DNA of 49,427 nt from JANQTF01 sp036835375 (GCA_036835375.1 DAITMB010000023.1:1-49427), one strand, 5' to 3'; shown: positions 1 through 9,695, counted from the stretch's first letter. Translations and numbers: made by a program. The notes: generated by a model from the letters alone, not told the origin.

Positions 1-2459
1 TCTTTGTCAAAGAGTCGCATGAGCCGCTGGGCCAGCTCTTCGGCGATCTGCAAGAGGTTGCGATATTCGCCGGATCGGGTGGGAAATTCTACGACAAATT
101 CTTCTCCAAAATAGCGATGAAAGCGGCGAAGGGATTCGATGAGCAGGTAATTCATCGGAAACCAGATCGGGCCACGCCAGTTGCTGTTACCCCCAAACAT
201 ATAGGAGTCACTCTCCCCCGGCTGGTAGGCCACTTGAAATAGTTCGTGGCCCACCCGAAAAGTGTAAGGGTGCGCCGCATGATGCTTGGACAGCGAACGG
301 ATGCCGTAATCAGATAGGAATTCCTCCGGGTCGAGCATGCGTCGGAGCAGTTTTTTGAGCCGATGTCCGCGAAGGATCGAGAGCAGGTGCGTATCTCGCT
401 TGCCCAGCTCGCTCCAGCGGGAGACCAGCGAAGCCAGGTCGGGCCGATACGCCAGAAACCATTCCATCCGATGGGTGAACGCAGGATTGGCTTCCAAAAT
501 CTCATGATCCAACACCTCCACTGCGAACAACGGAATCAGTCCAACGAGGGAGCGAATCTTGAGCGGAATTTTGCGGTGATCCGGCAAGTTCAACACATCG
601 TAGAAAAATTCATCTTCCTGATCCCAAATGCTAATGCCCTCAGAACCCATGTTGACCATCGCCCCGGCGATGTAGAGGTAGTGCTCGAAAAATTTTGTCG
701 CCAGGGATTGATACACAGGGTTTTCAGCGGCGAGCTCAAGGGCAATTCGCATCATGTTGAGCGAATACATGGCCATCCAACTCGTGGCATCGGCCTGCTC
801 AAGTGATCCACCAGTGGGTAGGGCATTGCTTCGGTCAAAAATTCCGATGTTGTCCAAGCCGAGAAATCCCCCCTCAAAGACATTGTTGCCTTCCTCGTCC
901 TTTCGATTGACCCACCAGGTGAAGTTGAGGAGCAATTTTTGAAATACTTCTTCCAAAAAATTGCGGTCGCCCTTGCCCGCATCCCGCTTTTCCATCCAGT
1001 AGATCTTCCAAGTCGCCCAGGCGTGCACGGGCGGATTGACGTCGGAATAATTCCACTCGTAGGCTGGCAGTTGTCCATTGGGGTGCATATACCACTCGCG
1101 GGTGAAGAGCAGTAGCTGATGCTTAGCAAAGCGCAGGTCTAACATGGCCAGGGGAAAACAGTGAAACGCTAGGTCCCAGGCAGCAAACCAGGGATATTCC
1201 CACTTGTCGGGCATGGAGATGATGTCCGCCGTGTTGAGGTGCTTCCAGTGCTGATTTCGCCCTTTTTTGCGGCGAGAATCCGCGGGAAAATCAGGCTCCC
1301 CTTCGAGCCACTGGGCCACGTCGAAATAGTAGTATTGCTTGGTCCAAAGCAAGCCTGCAAGTGCCTGGCGCTGAATCAGGCGCCGCTCGGCTTTGGGGAG
1401 CTTGGCCTGAAGGGAGGCGTAGAATGCGTCGGCTTCCGATTTTCTGTCTATAAATATGTCTTCCACTCCTTCAAACGGGGACGCTAGCGGCTGACGGCTC
1501 AGTCGGAGGACAAAACTGCGTTCTTCCCCCGCTGCGATCGTGGTCTGGTACATTGCAGCGGCTTTGGTGCCCTTGTGATCGGGATTGATGCTTGCAGCCC
1601 CGTGTAGCAACCAGTCGTTGATGCCGTCCTTGGCATAGCCTTCCATCGCTTGGCCGAACAGGCGCTTTACATTCGTGTCGTTGTCGCAAAACACCCATTC
1701 TGGGTTTCCCTGGCCATAGAAATACCACTGCGACAGGTCTTCGTCCGGGTGTTGCAGGTGCAAGCCATCAGGTCCTGAAAGTTCGATGTTCGGCTTGGGG
1801 TTACCTGCTTTCCAAGCCCAGGTATTGCGAAACCAGACGGTAGGCAAGACCCAAATGGGCGCAGCTTCTGGACCCTGATTGACAACACGAATTCGCATGA
1901 CAATGTCCTCTGGCGCGGCCTTGGCATACTCAATGAACACATCGAAATAGCGCTGCTCATCGAAAATGCCCGTGTCGAGGAGTTCATATTCGGGGTCGAG
2001 TTTCCCTTTTTTGGCATTGGTGCGGACCAGGTCATCGTAGGGAAAAGCTCGCTGCGGATACTTGTAAAGCATCTGCATCCAGGCATGGGAGGGCGTGTTG
2101 TCCAAATAAAAGTACAGCTCTTTACCATCTTCCCCGTGGTTGCCTTCTGGGCCAGTCAGGCCAAAGAGTCGCTCTTTCAGGATCGGATCCTGCCCGTTCC
2201 ACAAAGCGAGCGCGAGATGCAAGCGTCCTTGGTCATCACAGATGCCGCCTAGTCCATCTTCTCCCCAGCGATAGGCGCGAGAACGGGCATGATCATGCGG
2301 GAGATAATTCCACGCATTGCCATCAGCAGAGTAATCTTCACGCACCGTGCCCCATTGGCGATCACTGAGATAAGGGCCCCATGTGAGCCAAGGCTCGCGA
2401 TGATCATAGTGTGCGTTCAGGCGCTGAGCCTCGGCAGGAAGCGAAGAAGGGATGGTCAT
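1..2459 (-). CDS. MGH1-like glycoside hydrolase (GH63-related glucosidase), C-terminus beyond left edge
   Basis: Reading from the ATG at 2459 the minus frame translates as one protein of at least 819 residues; all stretches I translated, covering most of the gene and including its last codons at position 3, were free of stops. The N-terminus runs MTIPSSLPAEAQRLNAHYDH and is followed by a Trp/Tyr-rich stretch (EPWLTWGPYLSDRQWGTVRE). Around 1140-1190 it encodes WEYPWFAAWDLAFHCFPLAM, and farther on PAYEWNYSDVNPPVHAWA and GGFLGLDNIGIFDRS. These are the aromatic-rich (alpha/alpha)6-barrel sequences of the MGH1-like/GH63 clan, which hydrolyse alpha-glucosides or mannosylglycerate-type substrates; the exact substrate is not readable. 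No signal peptide is visible, so it is probably cytoplasmic. Full-length relatives are somewhat longer, so only the C-terminal end should be missing. Its divergent neighbour is a sulfatase. Confidence 0.85.
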   Translation of the reverse strand, partial: MTIPSSLPAEAQRLNAHYDHREPWLTWGPYLSDRQWGTVREDYSADGNAWNYLPHDHARSRAYRWGEDGLGGICDDQGRLHLALALWNGQDPILKERLFGLTGPEGNHGEDGKELYFYLDNTPSHAWMQMLYKYPQRAFPYDDLVRTNAKKGKLDPEYELLDTGIFDEQRYFDVFIEYAKAAPEDIVMRIRVVNQGPEAAPIWVLPTVWFRNTWAWKAGNPKPNIELSGPDGLHLQHPDEDLSQWYFYGQGNPEWVFCDNDTNVKRLFGQAMEGYAKDGINDWLLHGAASINPDHKGTKAAAMYQTTIAAGEERSFVLRLSRQPLASPFEGVEDIFIDRKSEADAFYASLQAKLPKAERRLIQRQALAGLLWTKQYYYFDVAQWLEGEPDFPADSRRKKGRNQHWKHLNTADIISMPDKWEYPWFAAWDLAFHCFPLAMLDLRFAKHQLLLFTREWYMHPNGQLPAYEWNYSDVNPPVHAWATWKIYWMEKRDAGKGDRNFLEEVFQKLLLNFTWWVNRKDEEGNNVFEGGFLGLDNIGIFDRSNALPTGGSLEQADATSWMAMYSLNMMRIALELAAENPVYQSLATKFFEHYLYIAGAMVNMGSEGISIWDQEDEFFYDVLNLPDHRKIPLKIRSLVGLIPLFAVEVLDHEILEANPAFTHRMEWFLAYRPDLASLVSRWSELGKRDTHLLSILRGHRLKKLLRRMLDPEEFLSDYGIRSLSKHHAAHPYTFRVGHELFQVAYQPGESDSYMFGGNSNWRGPIWFPMNYLLIESLRRFHRYFGEEFVVEFPTRSGEYRNLLQIAEELAQRLMRLFDK

Positions 2460-2853
2460 TCTGAAAATGGGTAAAGAATCGACGAACGAGCCACAAGGTA
2501 AAGACTTTTTTGCCTTTCGGCGACCATTCCTCGTCGCTATGTCCCTGAGAAGACAAATGGGAAGAGCGAATTTGTCGTAGCACTTCTCCCGCTTGGTGGA
2601 CTTTGGGATGGTCCTCATCGTGTGGAGATCGCCTGAAAGCGCATGATGGAATTGCGCTGGCTGCTGAGTAGATTGAATTTGCGAATATGACAACAGCTGT
2701 CAGCAACAGGAATTCTCGCTACAAAACATTAGAAAAAATCCTTTTAAAGGAAAATTCGAAGGGCAACAATCTTCGTACTCCCTTTCCCTCAGCCAACCTC
2801 CTGTTGGTGGTTTTTTTACATTTTTGCCAATTTCTTCGTCCTCATTCAATCAT
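2460..2853. other. Intergenic region between divergent glycosidase and sulfatase genes
   Basis: No credible gene lies here; a 100-codon minus-strand frame covering 2404-2706 overlaps the glycosidase in another frame and looks like no protein family. The region should hold the promoters of both divergent genes, but I see no clear TAnnTTTG element. A small hairpin (CCAAC-5 nt-GTTGG) followed by TGG and seven T residues lies near 2794-2818, just upstream of the sulfatase start. It resembles a weak plus-strand terminator or leader hairpin. Confidence 0.5.
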
Positions 2854-4443
2854 ATGAACCGACTGCTCCTGCTCCTCCCCCTTCTCGTCTGCGCCTGCCA
2901 AACCAACGAGCCGACGGATGCGCCTCGCACACTGCCTGAGCGCCCGAACATCATTTTCATCATGACTGATGACCACGCCTATCAAGCCATTTCTGCTTAT
3001 GGATCCACGCTTTTGGAGACCCCGAACATTGATCGCTTGGCTGAAACAGGGATGCGCTTCGATCGGGCGTATGTGACCAATTCTATTTGTGCGCCAAGCC
3101 GTGCGGTGATTCTCACTGGCACCCACAGCCATATCAATGGCGTGTTGGACAATGTCTTGACTTTCGACAGTAACAAGGTCATTTATCCTCAGATTCTACA
3201 GCAGGCAGCATATCAAACTGCGATGATTGGCAAGTGGCACCTCAAATCTGCGCCACGAGGATTTGACTATTGGAAAATCCTGCCAGATCAGGGCCATTAC
3301 TATAATCCTGACTGGATCACGGCCCAAGGAACGGTCCGCGATACGGGCTATGTAACTGATATCATCACCGATGAGGCAATCAGCTGGCTGGAAACAGGCA
3401 GAGACAGCACCAAGCCCTTCATGCTGATCTATCAGCACAAGGCCCCGCATCGGGAGTGGATGCCGGGCCCCGCACAATTGGGAGACTTGGTAGGAAAGGG
3501 TTTTGAGCAGCCTGCGACGCTTTTCGACGATTACCGTGGTCGCGGTAGTGCTGCCAGCCAGCAGGAGCTTTCGATTCTGCACGACATGACGTTTACGCAC
3601 GATGGCAAGATTCCCCCGGCTGTGATGGAGAGCCTGGGGGTGAACGAAACTGGCTGGCATCCAATGGCATACCTTCATGAGCAAGCCCGCATGACCCCTG
3701 CCCAGCGCGAAGCTTGGGCTGCGGTGTATGATCCCATCATTGCCGACCTGAAGCAGCGATGGCCTATGAGCGACTCTGCCCTCACCGCGTGGAAATTTCA
3801 GCGCTACATGGAAGATTACCTGGGCTGCATTCAGTCTGTGGACGAAAACGTTGGTCGCCTGCTGGACTACCTCGAAGCCAATCAGCTCCGCGAAAACACC
3901 CTGATCATCTACACCTCTGACCAAGGGTTTTATCTGGGGGAACACGGCTGGTTTGACAAGCGGTTCATGTACGAAGAATCCTTTCGAACGCCACTGATCG
4001 TTTCATGGCCCGGGGTGGTGCGCCCAGGCTCAGTGGACGACGAGCATTTGGTGCAAAACCTAGATTTTGCACAGACGATCTTGCGAGCTGCCGGTGTTGC
4101 TGCGCCTGACTATATGCAGGGCATGGACCTTGTCCCGGTCCTACTTCAAGAGGAGATCCCCTGGCGCGATGCGATCTACTATCACTACTACGAATTTCCC
4201 GGCATCCACATGGTGAAGCGGCACTATGGTGTGCGAACTGACCGCTACAAACTCATCCACTTCTATGAGGATGTGGACGAATGGGAACTCTATGACCTGC
4301 AAGAAGATCCGCGCGAAATGAAGAATGTGTATGGAGATCCTGCCTATACGGATATACAAACACATCTTCACCAAAGGCTCCGTGAATTGCAGGATCAATA
4401 TCAAGATCCCATCAAGGATGAATTGGTCAGCAGGGCAAAATAG
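2854..4443 (+). CDS. Type I sulfatase lipoprotein (formylglycine-dependent)
   Basis: Hydrolyses sulfate esters, probably on a sulfated polysaccharide or glycosaminoglycan-like substrate, from the periplasm or outer surface. The 529-residue product starts with a lipoprotein signal (MNRLLLLLPLLVCAC). ATG 2854 was preferred over an in-frame TTG at 2824 because it puts the signal peptide at the N-terminus. The metal-binding motif MTDDHA is at residues 37-42 and the formylglycine signature CAPSR, with the convertible Cys at 79, is followed by AVILTG. The C-terminal part (YHYYEFPG, RTDRYKLIHFY, WELYDLQEDPREMKNVY) is the DUF4976-type sulfatase C-domain. Bacteroidota S1-family sulfatases of this kind act on mucin, heparin or algal sulfated glycans; the substrate here is not determined. 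A sulfatase-maturating enzyme is not in the window. Confidence 0.93.
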   Translation: MNRLLLLLPLLVCACQTNEPTDAPRTLPERPNIIFIMTDDHAYQAISAYGSTLLETPNIDRLAETGMRFDRAYVTNSICAPSRAVILTGTHSHINGVLDNVLTFDSNKVIYPQILQQAAYQTAMIGKWHLKSAPRGFDYWKILPDQGHYYNPDWITAQGTVRDTGYVTDIITDEAISWLETGRDSTKPFMLIYQHKAPHREWMPGPAQLGDLVGKGFEQPATLFDDYRGRGSAASQQELSILHDMTFTHDGKIPPAVMESLGVNETGWHPMAYLHEQARMTPAQREAWAAVYDPIIADLKQRWPMSDSALTAWKFQRYMEDYLGCIQSVDENVGRLLDYLEANQLRENTLIIYTSDQGFYLGEHGWFDKRFMYEESFRTPLIVSWPGVVRPGSVDDEHLVQNLDFAQTILRAAGVAAPDYMQGMDLVPVLLQEEIPWRDAIYYHYYEFPGIHMVKRHYGVRTDRYKLIHFYEDVDEWELYDLQEDPREMKNVYGDPAYTDIQTHLHQRLRELQDQYQDPIKDELVSRAK

Positions 4444-4541
4444 GAAGACGGCGCTTCTTCGCGTTTGCTGCGCGCCGATACCCTTGGCAGGGCACCTTTC
4501 CTCCCTCTGCTAATGTACAGGCCTCAAGCGACCAGCGCTGG

Positions 4542-5045
4542 TCAGTCTCCTTCCACCCAGCCATGATGGGTGCGTAGCAGGTCCATCACCTGAGCGAGAT
4601 AGTGGGCATCCACTTCCGAAAAATCTGCCCATTCGCGGCTGTCAATATCCAGAACCATCTTGGTGGCGCCCGAGACAATCATCGGAACGACGACCTCGGA
4701 CTTGGAGAGCGCGCTGCAAGCGATATGTCCCGGAAACTGTTCCACATCCGGCACCACCTGAATCTGTCGGGTCGCTGCGGCGGTGCCACACACTCCTTTG
4801 CCAAATCGAATTCGAGTGCAAGCGAGCGGTCCCTGGAAAGGTCCCAAGACCAATTCGTCGGATTCATGAACCAGATAAAATCCCGTCCATAGCATGCCCA
4901 GCCCTTCATGCAAAATGGCTGCGACATTGGCCAGATTCGCAATCAGGTCGGTCTCGCCTTCCAAAACGCTTTGGATCTGCGGGAGCAATTCTTGATAGCG
5001 CTCCGCACGGGTGAGGTGTGGGGTAAGAACCAGTTGTTCGGCCAT
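4542..5045 (-). CDS. msrC: Free methionine-(R)-sulfoxide reductase (fRMsr, GAF domain)
   Basis: A 167-residue cytoplasmic GAF-domain enzyme that reduces free methionine-R-sulfoxide with electrons from thioredoxin. The family pattern is clear: WTGFYL, then LGPFQGPLACTRI, FGKGVCG, and VPDVEQFPGHIAC. Cysteines lie at 76, 86 and 110; their 10- and 24-residue spacing equals that of the three redox cysteines of the E. coli enzyme (84, 94, 118). The residue after the last Cys is Ser where Asp is common. The gene is convergent with the sulfatase, and a 14-bp palindrome (4530-4543, GACCAGCGCTGGTC) spans its stop codon. Confidence 0.92.
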   Translation of the reverse strand: MAEQLVLTPHLTRAERYQELLPQIQSVLEGETDLIANLANVAAILHEGLGMLWTGFYLVHESDELVLGPFQGPLACTRIRFGKGVCGTAAATRQIQVVPDVEQFPGHIACSALSKSEVVVPMIVSGATKMVLDIDSREWADFSEVDAHYLAQVMDLLRTHHGWVEGD

Positions 5046-5233
5046 GAGCGAGTAGGATAAAAATGCGAAATAGGAGTAGGTGAATAAAAGGAGAAAAGGC
5101 TACTAAAGATCGTCGATGCGAACGAGTGTGTTTTGATGGAGAGCGTTCACTCTGCTTCGAATGCCCAACGGTGCGCGCAAGCGAAGAAAAAGCATTTTTT
5201 CCGAGCAAAAACGAAAAGGCTCGCTCAAGGTTA

Positions 5234-7351
5234 TTAGCGGCTTCTGGCATACCAGGCGAGGCTGAGCCGTATCTCGTCGAAGGCGGCATCTCCCCCTAGA
5301 AAATCCATGTAGTCGCGCAGTTGAGCGGAGTTACCCAACTGCTTTACCGCGCTTTCCATCTTGCTCAGCACAGGCCCGGAGACCATCGCGCGGATATCAA
5401 TCTCGTACCCGTCTTCAAATAATTTGGCCAAGTGAGTGGCCACAGTGCTGGTCTTTAACCTCCGCAGAGAAGCGATTTCCTCGACGCTCATCCCACTCAA
5501 ATAGCAGGCCAAGGTCATGCGGATCGAGGCACCCTTGGGGCCATTTCCTTCTTGCCTTGCACTCTCCACTAAAAAGAGTCGCACTTCTCGAAGGATGATT
5601 GTTCCATATTTATCGAGCTTGGCTTGGCCCATCCCTTCGATCTTCGACAGATCTTGCAGTGTAAGTGGGAGAGCTTGCAGCAAGGCTTCTTTGGTGGCAT
5701 CAGAAAAGACGTGGTAAGGCCGCAAATTTTCCTGCTGCGCTAATTGCTGACGCAGGGTGTTGAGTCCAGCGTCCAGATCTCCAAGGAATCGATCTCGCTG
5801 TGAAGGGCCAGCACTGCGGCTTGCCACTACCTCGACATCTTGCGGCTTCACAAGTTCCACCTTACGCTCTCCGCGCAGCACTTGCACGCCTGCTTCAGTC
5901 AGCACGAGAGAATTGCCGCGCTCGTAGGCAATGTCCAGCAGCCCTAGGTGCAAGAATTGATGAATGAAATCCAGCCAATCTTTGGTTGGGACCTCTCTGC
6001 CCGCTCCGTAGGTTTTGATCTGATGAAATCCCTTGGTCAAAATGTCCTGGCGCTGCGAACCTCGAAGCACATCGACCAACAGCTGCGCGCCCGCCTGCTC
6101 TTTCATGCGGGCCACGGCAGAGAGGGCCTTTTGGGCGAGCACTGTTCCATCAAATCCTTCAGGCGGCGACTCACACACATCACAATGGCCGCAGTCCCGA
6201 GGCAGTTCTTCTCCGAAATATTGAAGCAATATCCGCCGCCGGCAAATCCGTGCCGCAGCATATTGGTGCATTCGCTCCAGCTTGGCTTCCATGACTTCTG
6301 CCTGCCCACTCTCACTCAAAAACTGCTGATGCTGGATCACATCGCCATAGCTAAAAAACAGAAGCGTTTCCGCCGAGAGCCCATCCCTGCCTGCGCGCCC
6401 GATTTCCTGATAATACCCTTCAAGGTTTTTGGGCAAATTATAATGAATTACCCATCTCACATTGGGCTTGTCGATGCCCATGCCAAAGGCGATGGTAGCA
6501 CAGATAATGGGCACTTTGTCATTGAGAAAATCTTCCTGAACCCGATACCTCGCCGCAGGGGTCATGCCTGCATGGTAAAAGGCGGCGGCATAGCCCTGCT
6601 GCTGTAATTTTTGCACGAGGGTCTCAGTTCCTTTTCGGCTGAGGCAATAAATGATGCCTGGTTGGCCGGGCCTGGCCCTGAGAAAAGCTTGTATGTTGGA
6701 AACCCGGTCTCGTCCGCTCTGGACCTTGAGATGCAGGTTTGGTCGGTCAAAAGAGGCGAGAAACAGGCGTGGGTCTTGCAGCCGAAGCTTCTCAGAGATG
6801 TCCTGGCGCGTGAGCCGATCGGCAGTAGCAGTGAGGGCGATGAAAGGAATGTTGGGCAACCACTCCCGCAGGCGACCGAGCTGGGAGTATTCGAGGCGAA
6901 AGTCATGGCCCCATTGGCTGATGCAATGAGCTTCATCCACGGCCACCAAGTTGATTTTTACCCGGCTGAGCAGTCGTGACATTTCCTCGGAGAGTAGGCG
7001 CTCAGGAGAGACGTAGAGCAGACGAATTTCTGCCAGCAAAATCTCATCGATTAATGCCTTTTGTTCGTCAAGACTCTGAGTACTGTTGAGGAAAGCAGCC
7101 GCCACGCCATTGGCCCTGAGTCCCGACACCTGATCTTGCATCAAAGCGATGAGCGGAGAAATCACCAGCGTGAGCCCCGGCTGCATGAGCGCCGGAATTT
7201 GGTAGCAAATAGATTTGCCACCGCCAGTCGGCATCACCACGAGACAATCTTGCCCCTGGACCACAGAATCGATGATTTCTTGCTGAAGCGGACGAAATTG
7301 GGTATATCCAAAATGGCGCTGTAGGAGGACGAGGGGGGCTTCTGCTCTCAT
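5234..7351 (-). CDS. recQ: ATP-dependent DNA helicase RecQ
   Basis: 3'-5' DNA helicase of recombination and replication-fork repair. With ATG 7351 the product has 705 residues; in-frame ATGs at 7369 and 7399 would add 6 or 16 residues, but the family homology begins right after 7351 (LLQRHFGYTQFRPLQQEII). Order of domains: Walker A MPTGGGKS (about 40-47), DEAH box VDEAHCISQWGHDFR (about 139-142), helicase motif VI YYQEIGRAGRDG, zinc cysteines in ICRRR...CGHCDVC, RQC winged helix, HRDC domain (ending GMGQAKLDKYG), and a C-terminal helix-turn-helix segment (SVEEIASLRRLKTSTVATHL). The layout is that of long Bacteroidota RecQ proteins. It is divergent from the DUF6134 gene. Confidence 0.97.
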   Translation of the reverse strand: MRAEAPLVLLQRHFGYTQFRPLQQEIIDSVVQGQDCLVVMPTGGGKSICYQIPALMQPGLTLVISPLIALMQDQVSGLRANGVAAAFLNSTQSLDEQKALIDEILLAEIRLLYVSPERLLSEEMSRLLSRVKINLVAVDEAHCISQWGHDFRLEYSQLGRLREWLPNIPFIALTATADRLTRQDISEKLRLQDPRLFLASFDRPNLHLKVQSGRDRVSNIQAFLRARPGQPGIIYCLSRKGTETLVQKLQQQGYAAAFYHAGMTPAARYRVQEDFLNDKVPIICATIAFGMGIDKPNVRWVIHYNLPKNLEGYYQEIGRAGRDGLSAETLLFFSYGDVIQHQQFLSESGQAEVMEAKLERMHQYAAARICRRRILLQYFGEELPRDCGHCDVCESPPEGFDGTVLAQKALSAVARMKEQAGAQLLVDVLRGSQRQDILTKGFHQIKTYGAGREVPTKDWLDFIHQFLHLGLLDIAYERGNSLVLTEAGVQVLRGERKVELVKPQDVEVVASRSAGPSQRDRFLGDLDAGLNTLRQQLAQQENLRPYHVFSDATKEALLQALPLTLQDLSKIEGMGQAKLDKYGTIILREVRLFLVESARQEGNGPKGASIRMTLACYLSGMSVEEIASLRRLKTSTVATHLAKLFEDGYEIDIRAMVSGPVLSKMESAVKQLGNSAQLRDYMDFLGGDAAFDEIRLSLAWYARSR

Positions 7352-7494
7352 GGTTAGCCGATGGTGCATGGGAGGGCGTCGCGGACAGAAAAAGGGCAAC
7401 GTAATTTTACCCTTGGTTGAGGTGTAATTATCGCAATAATGGTTGATGATAAAATGACCCTCAAGAAGTAATTTGCGGCAATATACACCCTTTA

Positions 7495-8088
7495 ATGAAG
7501 AAGTCTTTGAAATGGGCGATACTCACCGGGTTGATGGGGCTGTACCAGCTTCTCCCTGCCCAAGACCTGATCTACGATGCCTTTTTTCGAGGCAATAAGA
7601 TCGGGTACATGAAGGTGACTCAAGAAATGCGCGATCAGCAAATGATTGCTAAGAGCGTGACGGTTCTTGAAGTGACCCTTTTGTTCAAAATCAAGATCGA
7701 TATTCGCTACGAATCAGTCTTCGTAGCAGGAAATCTCACCCGCTCCGTCGCGGAGACCTATCGGGACGGAGAGCTGGCCAGCCGCACCAATGGCTATCGT
7801 GCGGGCAACGCCTACAAGATGGAGCGAGATGGGGAAGAATGGTCGGTCAATGCGCCCCAGATCAGGCACTCAGTGAACAATATGTACTGGGTGGATCCGC
7901 GATTGATGCGCGAAGTGTATTCAGAGCGATGGGGCACATTCTTGAAAGTCGAAAAACAAGAAGACAATCGAATTGCCTTGACCTTGCCTTCTGGTGACGT
8001 AAATTATTACCAATATCAGAATAATATCGCTACGTTCATCGAGGTAAATCATGGCTGGGTCAGTGTCGATTTCAAACTCAGGACTTAA
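7495..8088 (+). CDS. DUF6134 family secreted protein
   Basis: A 197-residue protein with an N-terminal signal peptide (KWAILTGLMGLYQLLPAQ, cleavage near residue 23). The mature part is beta-rich and begins DLIYDAFFRGNKIGYMKVTQ, the pattern of DUF6134 proteins of Bacteroidota: envelope proteins of unknown function with a fold suggestive of a lipid-binding or LolA-like shell. No catalytic motif is visible. A weak promoter-like pair (TTG at 7443, TAATTTG at 7469, 23 nt apart) precedes it. The next gene, 8246, is in the same direction after a 157-bp gap. Confidence 0.75.
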   Translation: MKKSLKWAILTGLMGLYQLLPAQDLIYDAFFRGNKIGYMKVTQEMRDQQMIAKSVTVLEVTLLFKIKIDIRYESVFVAGNLTRSVAETYRDGELASRTNGYRAGNAYKMERDGEEWSVNAPQIRHSVNNMYWVDPRLMREVYSERWGTFLKVEKQEDNRIALTLPSGDVNYYQYQNNIATFIEVNHGWVSVDFKLRT

Positions 8089-8245
8089 CTTTCAATTCCT
8101 GATAAAGAAAATACCTAATTTCGGAGACTGCACCCGCATTCGACACGCATGGTAGAAGATGGATCACAGGAACAGGGCTGCACGCGTGGTTTCCCGTACT
8201 GGATGTAGAATTACCCTCATCTACTCAAAGTTCAATCCATCCGTC

Positions 8246-9289
8246 ATGATCCGATGTATTACGCTGACTACGATTTTCTTTTTAAGCGCTTGTTTCTTTC
8301 CGAGGATCACTGTCCATGCTCAAAGTATTCGGACCATCGAGCCCGGTAATCAGCCTGACAGCAGCTACTACGACATCGCCCGAATTGACCACAATGAATT
8401 TTGGGTCGGAGGTGAAAATGGCGTCCTCAAGTGCCTCGACACCCTCGGAAACGTCTCCACCCTGCGCATGCCCGGCCCCACGCGCCACATACTCAAGATC
8501 GTGCCCGCTGGCAGATACGTCTATATCGCTGCCGATCAAGGTACTATCTTTCGCTACGATCGCGCAAGAGATACCTGGATTCACTCTGACTACGGCAAGC
8601 AGGGATTTGACAAACTTACCTTTTATGATCTCGTGGTCCTCACAGATGGCTCTTTGGTCGTGGCCGGTGGCAATCATCGGATCGCCAAAAAAGGCAAAAT
8701 CGCCATTCCAAGAGGTTTTATCGCCAAGATTGACGCTGAACTGCTGCAAGCCCCTGAGTTCGTGTGGAAGCATGCGCTGCAGTTTACCTTCAGTCTCGCC
8801 TACGACGAAACCAAAAATGAGGTGTACGCCGTCGCTTTCAACGGCGTGAATTCCCAGCTTTTTTCCAGCATCGACGATGCGCACACCTTTCAGCGGCAGG
8901 GAAGTCTTCCCGGTTTAGTGCATCACATCCGCCTCCACGATGGGGAAATGTGGTATGCCGGTGCTAAAGGGATTCGATACAGTCATAACGGGTTGGTTGG
9001 CAAACGAGGAGACAGCCCGCTGGCGCTCCCTGGAGACGGATGTATCTGGGGCTTGTTGCCTCTGGGCGACCAGATGTATTTGCTCGCTTACAACGGCGCG
9101 ATCATCTCCCCGAACGCCACGCTGACGAACTATGACTTCAAGGTGCGTGCTGCCACATCTTCTCTTTATGAAGCTGCCCCCATCTCCGACCGCAAAGCCT
9201 TCATCGTTGGCCACGGCCGCCGAATCTTGCTCCTAGAGCTTCATCCCGAAGAAGATGGGACCAACCTCCGCGTTAGAAATGATCGTTGA
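8246..9289 (+). CDS. Secreted beta-propeller-like protein, function unknown
   Basis: 347 residues. ATG 8246 was chosen because the signal peptide (MIRCITLTTIFFLSACFFPRITVHAQ) follows at once; an in-frame ATG at 8159 would bury it behind 29 residues. The mature chain shows repeating blade-like units such as GNVSTLRMPGPTRHILKIVP, GRYVYIAADQGTIFRYDRA and MWYAGAKGIRYSHNG, as in YCF48/WD40-type propellers. The end has no T9SS sorting domain, so it is probably periplasmic. An Asp-Ser pair or other active site cannot be recognised. No function is assigned. Confidence 0.7.
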   Translation: MIRCITLTTIFFLSACFFPRITVHAQSIRTIEPGNQPDSSYYDIARIDHNEFWVGGENGVLKCLDTLGNVSTLRMPGPTRHILKIVPAGRYVYIAADQGTIFRYDRARDTWIHSDYGKQGFDKLTFYDLVVLTDGSLVVAGGNHRIAKKGKIAIPRGFIAKIDAELLQAPEFVWKHALQFTFSLAYDETKNEVYAVAFNGVNSQLFSSIDDAHTFQRQGSLPGLVHHIRLHDGEMWYAGAKGIRYSHNGLVGKRGDSPLALPGDGCIWGLLPLGDQMYLLAYNGAIISPNATLTNYDFKVRAATSSLYEAAPISDRKAFIVGHGRRILLLELHPEEDGTNLRVRNDR

Positions 9290-9299
9290 GCGGCTGAAA

Positions 9300-9695
9300 T
9301 TATTCAGTTCTGCTGGGGCAGGCTAAGGGACCCAAGGTTGACCACGGAATCACAAAGGGCAAAACCACAACCCATACTAAGAAAAAAATGGCCATTCCCG
9401 TCGGAAACGCCTGACGGTGGCCCAGAGCAGGCATGGCTACCACCAGCAGCCACGATCCTTTGTAAAGTAATTGAAGCAGCAACACAGGCAAAAAGCTCAA
9501 GGGCCGCCAGAGTGCAAGCACTGACAGCAGTGCAATCGCCAACCACAAGCTGCCAACCAGTCTGATGACATCAGTCGCTGGATACACATTCTGAAATACC
9601 GTAGCAGAGGCGATTTTTGGAAAAAACAAAGAAGAAACGCCGATCCAACCTGCCACGACGATGTTTGCTAAATAAACCAAATGAAGAGATGTCAT
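9300..9695 (-). CDS. Small four-helix membrane protein, hypothetical
   Basis: 131 residues if started at ATG 9695 (MTSLHLVYLANIVVAGW); an upstream in-frame ATG at 9728 adds 11 polar residues with no sign of use. Four hydrophobic helices are visible: LVYLANIVVAGWIGVSSLFF, LVGSLWLAIALLSVLALW, FLPVLLLQLLYKGSWLLVV and GMAIFFLVWVVVLPFVI. It resembles small DoxX/DUF4345-like membrane proteins but matches none clearly. It is the last gene of a three-gene minus-strand group with an SRPBCC protein and a Crp-type regulator, and is convergent with the propeller gene. Confidence 0.6.
   Translation of the reverse strand: MTSLHLVYLANIVVAGWIGVSSLFFPKIASATVFQNVYPATDVIRLVGSLWLAIALLSVLALWRPLSFLPVLLLQLLYKGSWLLVVAMPALGHRQAFPTGMAIFFLVWVVVLPFVIPWSTLGPLACPSRTE

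Noticed and set aside
2404..2706. Minus-strand frame of 100 codons overlapping the glycosidase start
   Set aside because: It overlaps the real gene in another frame and shows no family resemblance, signal peptide or start context.
4530..4543. 14-bp palindrome GACCAGCGCTGGTC at the msrC stop codon
   Set aside because: It could help end convergent transcripts, but there is no T tract on either side and palindromes of this size occur by chance in a window this long.
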